This document shows, one piece after another, positions 17,788 to 26,464 of a stretch of DNA of 64,000 bases. The notes below the pieces were generated by a model. The model worked only from the letters and a program-made list of their open reading frames with translations, was not told the origin of the DNA and searched no databases. The position numbers and the translations under genes were made by a program. Source of the stretch: Pseudomonas sp. 21 (GTDB lineage Bacteria; Pseudomonadota; Gammaproteobacteria; Pseudomonadales; Pseudomonadaceae); NCBI RefSeq assembly GCF_000955805.1, contig NZ_JYOA01000001.1, forward strand, positions 492,510-556,509, given 5' to 3'. Position 1 is the stretch's first letter, and each line of letters starts with the position of its first letter.

Positions 17788-19026
17788 TCACTGCGCCGGC
17801 AACTCGATATCGGTGATTTCGCTGGGGCGCAGCGTGTAGCTGGCCTCGCCCGGCCCTTCGATGACCCGACGAATGACAACACGACCGTCGGCATTCAGGC
17901 CGACGAAGACGCCCTCGGCGGTGCGCCCGCGCTCGGTGGTCACGCGCATGCTGCGGTTGGCGTAGCGCTGGGGTGCGGCCAGCAGGCGCTCCAGGGACAG
18001 CCGGCCGCTTTCCGCTGTCGCCGGCGCCGAGGTCCTGGCTGCGGCGGGTGCGGGAGCCGGTGCCGCGGAGACGCTTGCCGCCTTCAAACGCGGATAGTGG
18101 TCACCGCGGACGCCCCAGCCGCGCATCGGATTCTTCTCCAGCTGCACCTGCAGGTCCTGCGTCTCTCCGTCCAACTCGACGGTCAACGGCACTTCCTGGA
18201 AAGACCGCTGGGTATCCAGGACGGGCAGGCGGCCAATGGCGACGTCACGTCGGGCGAAGCGGCGTTCCAGGTAGTCCTGCAGCACATAGCGCAGGGTATC
18301 GCTGGAATCGAAGCGGGTATCCACCTCGCCATCGCGATAGCGCAGGCGGTCGGTGAAGACTTCGATGCTACCCGACAGCGTGGTCTGCATCTGGGCCGGC
18401 AGGACCAGGTGGAAGACGCCTTCCATGCGGTTGGGCGCCTTGGGCCTCAGGTCCAGGTGCAGGCTGTAGCCACGCTGCAGGCGCACCGCCTCGGGCAGGT
18501 CCTGGCCTGGGGCGAGCCAGCTGACTTCGATTTCCGGCAGGCGGCCGTTGTCGTCGGGCAACACGTCGAGCCGGACCGGGCCGCTGACCGGTGCGGCCAG
18601 GCGCACCTGGACTTCGCGGTGGGCGTAGAAGTCCTGCCCTTCGCGCAGGCTGAGCACGCCATCGATGAACTCGGCCTGCTCGGGCACGAAGGGCTTGCCG
18701 TTGAGTTCGCCGCGCAGGTCGATCGCCAGTTCAGGCTGCACGACCGGTTCGGGCCTGAGCCATTCGAAGCGAAGAATGGCCTCCAGGCGCGCACTGTCCT
18801 GGCTGGCCAGCAGGGTCAGCCCGACCACCAGCGGAATGCAGCCCAGTCCACCGAGGGCGACGGCATTGCGGGCGTGGCGCCAGTGAATCAGGACGAACAG
18901 CAGCGCCAGCGGTGGCAACAGACTGGCGAGCCCCCAGAACAGGCTGCGCTCGAAGGCGCGGGCAATCAGCCAGACGTACGCAGCGAGGATCAGCAGCAGG
19001 CCGAGCAGGATCAGCAACGTGTCCAT
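17788..19026 (-). CDS. Conserved membrane-anchored protein of unknown function
   Basis: The 412-residue product has three hydrophobic helices in the first 75 residues (2-20, 27-46, 58-75), then a long soluble part. This contains beta-rich segments and, after an Ala/Pro linker (about residues 315-333), a small C-terminal SH3/Sm-like piece (RSMRVTTERGRTAEGVFVGL, then VVIRRVIEGPGEASYTL). No catalytic motif was recognised. Its stop-start junction with the thioesterase gene upstream is one base apart (19026/19027), so it is probably cotranscribed with the two thioesterases. It seems to be a pseudomonad-conserved gene lying next to htpG. Confidence 0.7.
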   Translation of the reverse strand: MDTLLILLGLLLILAAYVWLIARAFERSLFWGLASLLPPLALLFVLIHWRHARNAVALGGLGCIPLVVGLTLLASQDSARLEAILRFEWLRPEPVVQPELAIDLRGELNGKPFVPEQAEFIDGVLSLREGQDFYAHREVQVRLAAPVSGPVRLDVLPDDNGRLPEIEVSWLAPGQDLPEAVRLQRGYSLHLDLRPKAPNRMEGVFHLVLPAQMQTTLSGSIEVFTDRLRYRDGEVDTRFDSSDTLRYVLQDYLERRFARRDVAIGRLPVLDTQRSFQEVPLTVELDGETQDLQVQLEKNPMRGWGVRGDHYPRLKAASVSAAPAPAPAAARTSAPATAESGRLSLERLLAAPQRYANRSMRVTTERGRTAEGVFVGLNADGRVVIRRVIEGPGEASYTLRPSEITDIELPAQ

Positions 19027-19473
19027 TCAGGCGCCATCGACCTTGAAGTGCGCGCGGGCGGTGGCGATGGGCTCGGTGCGGGTCGTCTGCCAGGCGGTGA
19101 TGGCGACGTTGGCCACGCGCCGGCCCTGGCGCCAGACCTGGCATTGCGCGTAGGTATCGCGGAAGTGCCCGGCGCGCAGGTAGTCGATGGAGAAGTCGAT
19201 GATCTTGGGCATGTGCGGGATGCCCATGAACATCAGCAGGTGCAGCAACGCCGATTGCTCCATGAAGCCGGCGATCACCCCGCCATGCAGGGCCGGCAGC
19301 GTCGGGTTGCCGATGTTGTCCGGGTTGGCCGGCAGGTGGAAGATCGCGTCGTCGCCCAGGCGCAGGCAGCGGATGCCCAGCAGCCTGGCGTAGGGAATCA
19401 TCTCCAGCAGCGGGTCGTAGTTCTTGCTGTCGTGCGCCGCACGCACCATCGCCTCGATATTCACCGCGCTCAT
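19027..19473 (-). CDS. PaaI-type hotdog thioesterase
   Basis: A 148-residue hotdog-fold protein. The family signature is visible as TLPALHGGVIAGFMEQSALLHLL, where the HGG turn and the following Glu are the usual catalytic region, followed by IIDFSIDYLRAGHFRDTYAQC. The enzyme would hydrolyse an acyl-CoA or aryl-CoA thioester; substrate unknown. Its start overlaps the stop of the second thioesterase (19470-19473, ATGA), so the two are translationally coupled and may form a heteromeric enzyme. Confidence 0.85.
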   Translation of the reverse strand: MSAVNIEAMVRAAHDSKNYDPLLEMIPYARLLGIRCLRLGDDAIFHLPANPDNIGNPTLPALHGGVIAGFMEQSALLHLLMFMGIPHMPKIIDFSIDYLRAGHFRDTYAQCQVWRQGRRVANVAITAWQTTRTEPIATARAHFKVDGA

Positions 19474-19943
19474 CCCTGGCCTCCATCGACATCACGCTTC
19501 ACGGCGCCGGCGGAAACCGCCTTGCCCATGCGCATGAAGGTGCCGACCACGTGGGCGATGGGTTCCGAGGGGTCGTCCTGGTAGGCGTAGCCGCGGGTGA
19601 AGATGATGTTCGGGGTGACCCGGTAGCACTCGGCAAACCCGTAGACGTCCTTGTGCGGCTGCGCCGGGTGCATGTAGTCGATGCGCAGGTCCAGGGTCGG
19701 GCAGATCTCGAATTGCGGCAGCACGCAGACGGTGGAGATGCCGCAGGTGGTGTCCATCAGCGTGGTGATGGCGCCGCCGTGGATCACGCCGGTCTCCGGA
19801 TTGCCGACGATGGCCTCACTGTAGGGAAGCCGCAGGGTCAGGCCGGAAGCATCCGCCGCGTGTGCGCTGATGCCCAGCAACTGGCAGTGGCGCAGCGCCG
19901 ACAGGAAGCGTTGGGCGCGCTCCAGGAGTGGGTTTTCGGACAT
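19470..19943 (-). CDS. PaaI-type hotdog thioesterase, paired with the next gene
   Basis: Start chosen at 19943 (MSENPLLERAQRFL) on similarity, giving 157 residues. The ribosome site is weak there, and 19982 is an alternative. The hotdog signature reads ETGVIHGGAITTLMDTTCGIS (His-Gly-Gly and Asp), then LRIDYMHPAQPHKDVYGFAECYR. It is the first gene of an apparent three-gene unit (two thioesterases and the membrane protein). Two adjacent paralogous thioesterases are unusual but occur here in the conserved pseudomonad neighbourhood. Confidence 0.83.
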   Translation of the reverse strand: MSENPLLERAQRFLSALRHCQLLGISAHAADASGLTLRLPYSEAIVGNPETGVIHGGAITTLMDTTCGISTVCVLPQFEICPTLDLRIDYMHPAQPHKDVYGFAECYRVTPNIIFTRGYAYQDDPSEPIAHVVGTFMRMGKAVSAGAVKRDVDGGQG

Positions 19944-20104
19944 GGGAGGGGTCGACCGATTGACTGCACGGGGCCGCATCATACCCCGTGCGTTGTCACT
20001 CCTGCAGTGATGGATTAAAGGGCCTGCGGAATATTCGTTGAACTAATTCACACAACCTCTGTTCAAAGGGCTAACACCAGGAAAGCCGCACATGGAGGCT
20101 CCGC

Positions 20105-20326
20105 ATGAAAAAAACCCTTCCCTTCGCTCTGCTGATCGTTGCCGGTCTCGGCCTTGCCGCCTGCGACAAGAAAGAAGAGCCGAAAGCGCCGGCCGCACCC
20201 GCCGCGACCGAGCAGCCGGCAACTCCGGCGCCGACCACCCCGCCGGCACCTGAGGCAGCCCCGGCTACTCCGGCTGCCCCGGCCACCGCGCCGCAGGAGC
20301 CCGCCGGCGAGCAGAAGCAGCAGTAA
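20105..20326 (+). CDS. Small Ala/Pro-rich lipoprotein
   Basis: A 73-residue protein with a GGAG ribosome site. The first 20 residues are a lipoprotein signal with lipobox GLAAC (Cys20). The mature part is charged (DKKEEPK) and then almost entirely Ala, Pro, Thr and Glu, ending in EQKQQ. Such proteins are probably disordered and tethered to a membrane. Lysine at +3 after Cys20 with Asp at +2 (CDKKEE) is compatible with inner-membrane retention under the Lol +2 rule. Function is unknown. A strong terminator follows. Confidence 0.8.
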   Translation: MKKTLPFALLIVAGLGLAACDKKEEPKAPAAPAATEQPATPAPTTPPAPEAAPATPAAPATAPQEPAGEQKQQ

Positions 20327-20346
20327 CAGCGCTTCCGCCGCACACA

Positions 20347-20380
20347 ACAAGGCCCGCATTTTGCGGGCCTTGTCGTTTTT
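20347..20380 (+). terminator. Terminator of the small lipoprotein gene
   Basis: ACAAGGCCCGC-ATTTT-GCGGGCCTTGT followed by CGTTTTT. It lies between convergent genes. Confidence 0.9.
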
Positions 20381-20392
20381 GTCGTTTACCGG

Positions 20393-21154
20393 TCAGCCGC
20401 TGGGGGGAATGTCGTTGTCCCGTGGCGCGTCGCCCTGCAGCGTCGGCGTGTAGACCATCACGTGGAGCACGCTGGAGTGGAATTCACGCTGGTACAGCAC
20501 GCCGACCACCCCCGCCGTCACCAGCATGAAGATCCACGGGTTGATGAACCAGGCGAGCATGGCCAGGGCGAAATAATAGGTCCGCAGTCCCTGGTTGAAC
20601 TGGTGCGCCGCCAGCGACACCACGCGCGCCGCCCGCTCGGCGAAGGACTTGCGCTCCAGCTCACCGACATTGCGCTCCCCCACCATGGGCGCCGACCCGA
20701 TCAGCACCGCCGCGAAGTTGTACTGGCGCATGCACCAGCTGAAGGTGAAGAAGGCATAGACGAACACCACCGCCAGGCACAGCAGCTTGAGCTCCGACAG
20801 GCCGCGGGTCGGCGCCGTGACGAAGGGCAGGTCGGCCAGCACGGAGATCGTGCGCTCGGCAGAACCCAGCAGGGTGAGGATGCCGGCCAGGATGATCAGG
20901 GTGCTGGAAGCGAAGAAAGATGCGTTGCGCTCCAGGTTGCCAATCACGCTGGCGTCGGCCACGCGGTTGTCGCGTAGCAGCACGCGGCGCATCCAGTCCT
21001 GGCGGTAAAGGTGCAGCACGCTGGCCAGGCACGCGGTGTCGCGGGCCTTGGTCTTGGCGTAGCGGGTGTAGCCGATCCAGCAGAAGAGGAACCAGAGGAT
21101 GGCGAGCAGGTTCCAGAAATACTGGATGTCGAACAGGTCGACGACGTCGGTCAT
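20393..21154 (-). CDS. DUF599 family membrane protein
   Basis: A 253-residue protein with four to five predicted membrane helices (residues about 12-28, 78-100, 120-140, 192-218). DUF599 features include SVIGNLERNASFFASSTLIILAG and FFTFSWCMRQYNFAAVLIGSAP, then NQGLRTYYFALAMLAWF. Function is unknown. As I remember PAO1, its counterpart is the direct neighbour of braB; here about 18 kb of catabolic genes lie between them, which marks the left border of the inserted region. Confidence 0.82.
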   Translation of the reverse strand: MTDVVDLFDIQYFWNLLAILWFLFCWIGYTRYAKTKARDTACLASVLHLYRQDWMRRVLLRDNRVADASVIGNLERNASFFASSTLIILAGILTLLGSAERTISVLADLPFVTAPTRGLSELKLLCLAVVFVYAFFTFSWCMRQYNFAAVLIGSAPMVGERNVGELERKSFAERAARVVSLAAHQFNQGLRTYYFALAMLAWFINPWIFMLVTAGVVGVLYQREFHSSVLHVMVYTPTLQGDAPRDNDIPPSG

Positions 21155-21334
21155 GGATTTCCTTGCGATTCGAGGCGGGATGAAGTCAATACGCAGCCGA
21201 TAGACGCCAGATCCTGCCCGCGAGACACCAATTCCACTGCCCGGGACAACGCCCCTCGCCCTCAGCGCCCACCCACCAGCATTGCCTTTCCAGGACCGAC
21301 CAGGCCATCTGGGTTTCTGAATAAAAAACCAATA

Positions 21335-21362
21335 TTGACGATTTCATCATTTTTGTTAGATT
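21335..21362 (+). promoter_or_regulatory. Candidate sigma-70 promoter of the third FAD hydroxylase gene
   Basis: TTGACG, 16 bp, TAGATT, placing the transcript start about 48 bp before the ATG at 21418. The surrounding 21290-21365 region is the most AT-rich of the gap 21155-21417; nothing else was recognised in it. Confidence 0.5.
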
Positions 21363-21417
21363 CCGCTCCACCCGGATCAGCAGCATCCGGGCCCACTTTC
21401 TGGCTGCGGACCTTCCA

Positions 21418-22998
21418 ATGCATAACAACAACGAGTTCCTCCCCGAATCCGTCGACGTCCTGGTGATCGGCAATGGCCCGGTCGGCGCGACGCTGGCTTC
21501 CCTGCTGGGCCGCCATGGCGTGGACGCCCTGGTGATCGACAAGGCCCACGGCATCCTGCCCATGCCCCGCGCGATTGCCCTGGACAACGAAGCGCTGCGC
21601 ATCCTCCAGCTCGCCGGGCTGGAGGAAGACGCGTTCGAAACCGTGGTCATCCCCCAGGTGAAGATGCACTGCCCCATCGTCGGCCAGTTCGGCCAGGCCA
21701 ACACCAGCGGCCGCATCGACGGACACCACAAGCTGGTGACCTTCTACCAGCCGGATCTCGAACAGGCGATGCGCCGGCAGGCCCGGCACTACCGGAACCT
21801 TCGCCGCCTGGGAGGCCTGGAGCTGCAGGCGTTCACCCAGGACGGCGGCGGTGTCAGCGCCACCCTGGTCGATGAAGCCGGCGCGCAGCACCACGTACGT
21901 TGCCGCTATCTGGTCGGGGCGGACGGCGCAAGTTCGCGGGTGCGCGGGTTGATCGGCCAGGAGTTCAGCGGCCAGAGCTATTCCGAGGACTGGCTGATCG
22001 TCGACGCCGGATCGCGCCAGGGAAAGGCCATCGACCACGTCGAATTCCTCTGCGACCACCGCCGGCCGACACCCCACATGCCTGCCCCCGGTGGACGCGA
22101 GCGCTGGGAATTCATGCTCCGCCCCGGCGAAACCCGCGACGAGATGGAAGACCAGGAACGCATACGCGCCCTGCTGGCGCCCTGGATCGAACCGCAGCAG
22201 CTGACGATCGAACGCCAGGCGGTCTATCGCTTCCACGCCCGCTGCTGCGAACGCTTCCAGCAGGGCCGGGTATTCCTCGTCGGTGACGCTGCGCACATCA
22301 CCCCGCCCTTCGTCGGCCAGGGACTGGTCGCCGGTTTGCGCGACGTGGCCAACCTGGCCTGGAAACTTTCCTGGGTCCTGCAGGGACGCGCCAAGCCGCA
22401 GATACTCGACAGCTACGATCAGGAGCGCCAGCCCCACGCGCGGGAGATGATCGACCTGGCCAAGCTCATGGGTCGCCTGGTCATGCCCGGCAATGCCCTG
22501 GCCGCGGTCTTGATCCACGGCCTGATGAAGACGCTGCGGCTGATCCCGGCAGCGCGGCGGCACTTCGAGGAGCTGGACATCAAGCCCAGGCACCGCTTCC
22601 GCCGCGGCCTGTTCGTACCCAGCCCGCGGCGTGCGCGGCTGGTCAGCGGCGGGCTGTTCCCCCAGGGCTGGGTACGCAATGCCGGGCGCATCTGCCTGAG
22701 CGACCAGTTGCTGGGCGACCGCCTGCAACTGGTCGGCCTGGGCACCGACCCGCGCCACTGGCTCGACGCGGCGCAACAGCAGCAATGGCTGGAACTGGGC
22801 GGCAGCTTCCTGCAGATCGGCCATGCCCGCGACGACAGCCGCGCGGATCTCGCCGAAACCCTCGACGGCGCATTGCTCGCACCCTGGCCCGATCCGGCGC
22901 TGGCGGTGGTGCGCCCGGACCGCATCATCATGCACCAGGGCCGGCCCGAGCAGGCCGCCGAGCTGCTGCGCCATTGCCAGGCGCTGCTGCGGCCATGA
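21418..22998 (+). CDS. FAD-dependent aromatic hydroxylase (MhpA-like, group A)
   Basis: A 526-residue flavoprotein monooxygenase. The N-terminal dinucleotide motif VLVIGNGPVGATLASLLGRHG, the middle LVGADGASSRVRGLIG (DG motif), and VFLVGDAAHITPPFVGQGL (GD motif binding FAD and NAD(P)H) are all in place. The C-terminal thioredoxin-like domain seen in phenol and MhpA-type hydroxylases follows. It would add a hydroxyl to a phenolic ring using NAD(P)H and O2. The ribosome site is weak. An AANAANAA tract lies in codons 3-5. A TetR gene follows 55 bp downstream, which makes a separate two-gene unit. Confidence 0.85.
   Translation: MHNNNEFLPESVDVLVIGNGPVGATLASLLGRHGVDALVIDKAHGILPMPRAIALDNEALRILQLAGLEEDAFETVVIPQVKMHCPIVGQFGQANTSGRIDGHHKLVTFYQPDLEQAMRRQARHYRNLRRLGGLELQAFTQDGGGVSATLVDEAGAQHHVRCRYLVGADGASSRVRGLIGQEFSGQSYSEDWLIVDAGSRQGKAIDHVEFLCDHRRPTPHMPAPGGRERWEFMLRPGETRDEMEDQERIRALLAPWIEPQQLTIERQAVYRFHARCCERFQQGRVFLVGDAAHITPPFVGQGLVAGLRDVANLAWKLSWVLQGRAKPQILDSYDQERQPHAREMIDLAKLMGRLVMPGNALAAVLIHGLMKTLRLIPAARRHFEELDIKPRHRFRRGLFVPSPRRARLVSGGLFPQGWVRNAGRICLSDQLLGDRLQLVGLGTDPRHWLDAAQQQQWLELGGSFLQIGHARDDSRADLAETLDGALLAPWPDPALAVVRPDRIIMHQGRPEQAAELLRHCQALLRP
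21424..21431 (+). promoter_or_regulatory. Hfq/Crc-type CA motif at the start codon region
   Basis: AACAACAA begins four bases after the ATG at 21418-21420. It fits the AANAANAA consensus bound by Hfq with Crc in pseudomonad catabolic mRNAs, in a position that could block initiation. Confidence 0.5.
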
Positions 22999-23053
22999 GC
23001 GGGTACCGGTCGGCCATGGGCATCCCGTATCATCGCCGCAGCCCCGCAGACGA

Positions 23054-23710
23054 ATGACCGCCATGACCGACCGCCAGCTCCGCGAAGACGACAGCGAACC
23101 GCTCACCCGCGGCCACAAGAAGCGCGCCCGCACCCGCCAGGGCCTGCTCGATGCGGCACTGCGGGTGTTCGCCCGGCAGGACATCGCGGCCACGGTGTTC
23201 CAGGACCTGGCCGCCGAGGCGCAGGTCTCTACCGGCACCATCTACAACTACTTCAGGACGCGGGAGGAGCTGGCCGAGGCGGTGGGCATCTCACTGGCCA
23301 GCGACTTCTCCGAGACCATCAGCCAGCTCAGTGTCGGTATTTCCAGCGGTTCCCGGCGACTGGCCATCGGCGTGCGCATGTTCGTCCTGCACGCGCAGTC
23401 CGACCCGCAATGGGCCAGTGCGCTGCTGCGGGTGATCCACTATGACCAGGCCATGCATTCGACGCTGGCCGGGCATGTTCGCGACGACCTGCGCGGCGGG
23501 CTGGCCGAAGGCGTCTTCCACTACGCGAACGAAGACGTCGCCCTGGACCTGGTGATTGCCGGCGCCACCGGGGCCATCCGCGCCAGCCTCGAGGGCCGGG
23601 CGCCGGAGGGCCAGGACATCCTGCTCGTCGAGATGGTCCTGCGCGCCCTCGGCGCCACGCCCGCCAGGGCGGCGAAGATAGCCGCCCTGCCCTTGCCGCA
23701 GGCGGGCTGA
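23054..23710 (+). CDS. TetR family transcriptional regulator
   Basis: Two in-frame ATGs exist (23054 and 23063); the first gives 218 residues. The N-terminal helix-turn-helix domain is clear: LLDAALRVFARQDIAATVFQDLAAEAQVSTGTIYNYFRTREEL (residues about 30-72). The C-terminal part is the variable ligand-binding domain. It lies 55 bp after the FAD hydroxylase gene and probably controls it in response to the hydroxylase substrate or product. No palindromic operator of the type seen at 29768 was found before 21418, so it seems to recognise a different site from the second TetR. Confidence 0.88.
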   Translation: MTAMTDRQLREDDSEPLTRGHKKRARTRQGLLDAALRVFARQDIAATVFQDLAAEAQVSTGTIYNYFRTREELAEAVGISLASDFSETISQLSVGISSGSRRLAIGVRMFVLHAQSDPQWASALLRVIHYDQAMHSTLAGHVRDDLRGGLAEGVFHYANEDVALDLVIAGATGAIRASLEGRAPEGQDILLVEMVLRALGATPARAAKIAALPLPQAG

Positions 23711-23717
23711 GCGCGCC

Positions 23718-24947
23718 TCAGGCCTGCGCGACCCAGCGCCGGTAGCGGCGCGACAGCTTGCGCAACTTCAGCTGATTGCCGATCAACGCCAGCAGCGGCG
23801 AAGTCCGCGGATTGGTCGGGCGTCCCTGGCCGAGCAGCGTCAGCTGCTTCTTCACCACCGACTGGGTCGCCACGGCGGCGAAGGCCTTGTTCTTCCACGC
23901 CACGACTATCGGTTCGACCTGCGCGCCCTCGCCAGCCTGCCAGCGCCGTGGCAGCGCTGGATCGACCGCCAGCGCGGTGGCCATCCCCACCATCGCCACC
24001 GGCCCCAGCAGGGCACGCTCGGCGACCTCGCGCCGGCGAATGCCGCCGGTGACCATGAGCGGCATGCGCGCCGTCGCGGCGATGCGCTCGGCAAATTCGA
24101 GGAAGTAGGCCTCCCGCGCCAGCGTGCTGCCGTCGCGGGTCTGGCCCTGCATCGCCGGGCTCTCATAGCTGCCGCCGGACAGCTCGACCAGGTCCACGCC
24201 CCGGTCATTGAGCAGGCGCACCACGGCCTCGGCATCCTCCGCCGCGAAACCGCCACGCTGGAAATCAGCCGAGTTGAGCTTCACCGCCACGCAGAATTCC
24301 GGTGCCACCCGCTCGCGGATCGCCTCCACCGTGCGCACCAGGATGCGCGCGCGGTTCTCCAGGCAGCCTCCCCAGTCGTCTTCGCGCCGGTTGCTCAGCG
24401 GCGAAAGGAACTGGCTGAACAAGTAGCCGTGCGCAGCGTGTACCTGCACGCCGGTGAACCCCGCGCGCTCGGCCAACAGCGCGGTATTCAGGTAACGCTG
24501 GATCAACCCGTCGATTTCCGCGCCGGACAACGCACGCGGCTGCGCGAAGACACCCTTCAGCCCGGGAATGTCCACGGCGATGGCCGAAGGCCCCAGGGCT
24601 TGCTGGCCCAGGTCGGCCATCAGCTGGCGGCCCGGGTGGTTGATCTGCATCCAGGCCTGCGCGCCCTGGCTGCGGCACGCCTCGGCCCAGCGCCTGAAAC
24701 GCGGCAGCAGGCGGTCATCTTCCAGGACCACGCCGGCCGGGCCAGTGAGCGCGCGGCGATCGACCATCACGTTGCCGGTGATGATCAACCCGGCGCCGCC
24801 CTCGGCCCAGCTTCGGTACAGACGCAACAAAGTGTCGCCGGGAGCGTGGTCGGCATCGGCGAGGTTTTCCTCCATCGCCGCCTTGGCGATGCGGTTGCGG
24901 ATCACCTGCCCGTTGGGCAGGCGCAACGGTTCGAACAGGGTGCTCAT
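23718..24947 (-). CDS. Old Yellow Enzyme family NADH:flavin oxidoreductase
   Basis: The 409-residue TIM-barrel flavoenzyme has the OYE pattern: LFEPLRLPNGQVIRNRIAKAAM at the N terminus, WMQINHPGRQ, then VQVHAAHGYLFSQFLSPLSN with the substrate-binding His pair, NRREDDWGG, and MVTGGIRRREVAERAL near the FMN phosphate site. It has no C-terminal FeS/FAD domain, so it is the short form. It would reduce an activated C=C bond, for example an enone made after ring hydroxylation or cleavage. It is the last gene of the leftward operon, 30 bp after the amidohydrolase gene. Its start has a GGAG site and no CA motif. Confidence 0.87.
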   Translation of the reverse strand: MSTLFEPLRLPNGQVIRNRIAKAAMEENLADADHAPGDTLLRLYRSWAEGGAGLIITGNVMVDRRALTGPAGVVLEDDRLLPRFRRWAEACRSQGAQAWMQINHPGRQLMADLGQQALGPSAIAVDIPGLKGVFAQPRALSGAEIDGLIQRYLNTALLAERAGFTGVQVHAAHGYLFSQFLSPLSNRREDDWGGCLENRARILVRTVEAIRERVAPEFCVAVKLNSADFQRGGFAAEDAEAVVRLLNDRGVDLVELSGGSYESPAMQGQTRDGSTLAREAYFLEFAERIAATARMPLMVTGGIRRREVAERALLGPVAMVGMATALAVDPALPRRWQAGEGAQVEPIVVAWKNKAFAAVATQSVVKKQLTLLGQGRPTNPRTSPLLALIGNQLKLRKLSRRYRRWVAQA

Positions 24948-24977
24948 GGATTCGCTTCTCCGGTAGTGGGCCCTGGC

Positions 24978-26051
24978 TCAACGACTGCGCACGCGCTCGA
25001 CATAGGCGCCGAGCGGGCGGGTGAGGCTGCGCTTGATCCGGCTGGCGAACGACTCGCCACTATGGATCGGCGCGGGCACCACCTGCTCGCGGGCGTTCCG
25101 GTACTGCGGGAACAGGCTCAGTGCGTGGCCGCGGTTGATCCCGTAGCGCTGCGTGTCCGACCACAGGGTGTTCTGCTCCAGCGTCTGGCAGGACAGCGTG
25201 GTGACCGGCGCCGGGGCGAAGGGGAAGTCGCTGCCGAAGAGAATCTGCGAGGGCTCCACCAGTTCCTTGAGCGCCGCCATGGAGTAGCGCGACGGCGACA
25301 GCGCCGTGTCGAAATAGAAGCGCTTGAGGTAGGTCATCACCCCCTGCGGGGCCTTGTCCTGGAACTGCGGCAGGGCGTTGGCCAGGGACACGCGCCAGGC
25401 CACGTAGGGCAGGAAGCCACCGCCATGGGCGAGGATCCAGCGGATGCGCGGGTACTTCTCCAGCGTGCCGGTGAGAATCAGGTTCACCGCCGCGCGCGTG
25501 GTGTCGCAAAGGAATTCGACCAGGAAGCCCGGCGCGGCGATGCCCAGCTTCTCGCTGCTCTCGTGCATGTTCGGGTGGACGAAGACGATGGCCGCCCGGC
25601 GGTCCAGCTCGGCCATCAGTTCATCGAAACGCTCATCGCCGAGGAACACGCCATCGGTACTGCCCAGCAGCACCACGCCTTCGGCCTTGAGTTCATCCAG
25701 TGCACGGATGGCTTCGCGGCACGCCGCCTCGGTGAAGGGCGTGGGCAGCACGGCGAAGTTGCCGAAGCGCCCCGGATGATCGCTGCGCATCTGCGCGGCG
25801 AAGTCGTTGCAGCGCATCGCCAGCTCGCGGGCCTGCTCCACTCCGCCGCCGAAATGCACGCCCGGCGCCGACAGCGAGGTGATGGCGGTCTGGATGCCGT
25901 TGAGGTCCATCACCTCGATGGACTTCTGTGGCGACCATTTCGGCAGCGGCGCACCGGCCACCCTGTCCAGGCCCTTCTTCGCCATGACCTCGACGAAGGC
26001 CGGCGGGATGATGTGGTGGTGCACGTCGATTCGACCTTGTTGGATCGTCAT
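24978..26051 (-). CDS. ACMSD-type amidohydrolase / probable decarboxylase
   Basis: A 357-residue amidohydrolase-superfamily barrel of the amidohydrolase_2 (ACMSD) type. Metal ligands seen: IDVHHHIIPPAF (His11, His13), the barrel His in VFVHPNMHE, the strand-6 ILAHGGGFLP, and the strand-8 Asp of LFGSDFPFAP. Family members decarboxylate aminocarboxymuconate semialdehyde, resorcylates or 6-methylsalicylate, or hydrolyse lactones. In a hydroxylase/dioxygenase operon a non-oxidative decarboxylation of an aromatic acid or ring-fission product is the best guess. The start at 26051 is directly preceded by an AACAACAA tract. Confidence 0.85.
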   Translation of the reverse strand: MTIQQGRIDVHHHIIPPAFVEVMAKKGLDRVAGAPLPKWSPQKSIEVMDLNGIQTAITSLSAPGVHFGGGVEQARELAMRCNDFAAQMRSDHPGRFGNFAVLPTPFTEAACREAIRALDELKAEGVVLLGSTDGVFLGDERFDELMAELDRRAAIVFVHPNMHESSEKLGIAAPGFLVEFLCDTTRAAVNLILTGTLEKYPRIRWILAHGGGFLPYVAWRVSLANALPQFQDKAPQGVMTYLKRFYFDTALSPSRYSMAALKELVEPSQILFGSDFPFAPAPVTTLSCQTLEQNTLWSDTQRYGINRGHALSLFPQYRNAREQVVPAPIHSGESFASRIKRSLTRPLGAYVERVRSR

Positions 26052-26058
26052 TGTTGTT
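26051..26058 (-). promoter_or_regulatory. CA motif overlapping the amidohydrolase start
   Basis: On the minus strand ACAACAACA runs straight into ATG, giving AACAACAA whose last A is the first base of the start codon. The ribosome site AAGGA lies just upstream. Confidence 0.6.
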
Positions 26059-26081
26059 GTCCTTGTGTGATCCGGGATGGG

Positions 26082-26462
26082 CTAGGCAGCACGGGCAATC
26101 TTCATGGCCTCGTTGAACCACAGGGCCACCGCGAAGCGCCCCTGTAACTGGCACTGCCCGCCTTCGACGGCGCGCAGCATGTCAGTCTCGTCGCGGCTGA
26201 GCATCACCCGCAACGCATCCGCGCTACGCTGCCAGTGCTGGATGAAGTCCGGCCGGCGGTGCTCGCCACGGTGCAGGCTGAGCACCCCGCCGCGCAGCTG
26301 GTAATAGCCGCCGACGCCATCGGCCGTGCGGATCTGCAGCACGAAGGAGTCCTCGTGCAGCAGCTCGCGCAGGCGCGCCGAGCGACGTTCGGCGCGGCGC
26401 AGCAACGGGATGGACGCCAACAGCAGCAGGCGCAGTTTCAGTGAATCGATGAACAGGCTCAT
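26082..26462 (-). CDS. SCP2-like sterol-carrier domain protein
   Basis: The start at 26462 is 2 bases after the stop of the upstream hydroxylase gene and gives 126 residues. The N terminus is hydrophobic (LKLRLLLLASIPLL), which could be a membrane-associating helix. The C-terminal 60 residues (DFIQHWQRSADALRVML, then AVEGGQCQLQGRFAVALWFNE) have the SCP2 pattern of a helix followed by a G.C/K.QG strand. SCP2 domains bind lipids, fatty acyl chains or other hydrophobic ligands. In this operon it may present a poorly soluble substrate to the hydroxylases. The assignment is from pattern alone. Confidence 0.6.
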   Translation of the reverse strand: MSLFIDSLKLRLLLLASIPLLRRAERRSARLRELLHEDSFVLQIRTADGVGGYYQLRGGVLSLHRGEHRRPDFIQHWQRSADALRVMLSRDETDMLRAVEGGQCQLQGRFAVALWFNEAMKIARAA

Positions 26463-26464
26463 GG

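Noticed and set aside
20038..20066. TTGAAC ... GTTCAA before the small lipoprotein gene as a third TetR operator
   Set aside because: The half-sites are 17 bp apart rather than 6 bp, so the same dimer could not bind in the same way.
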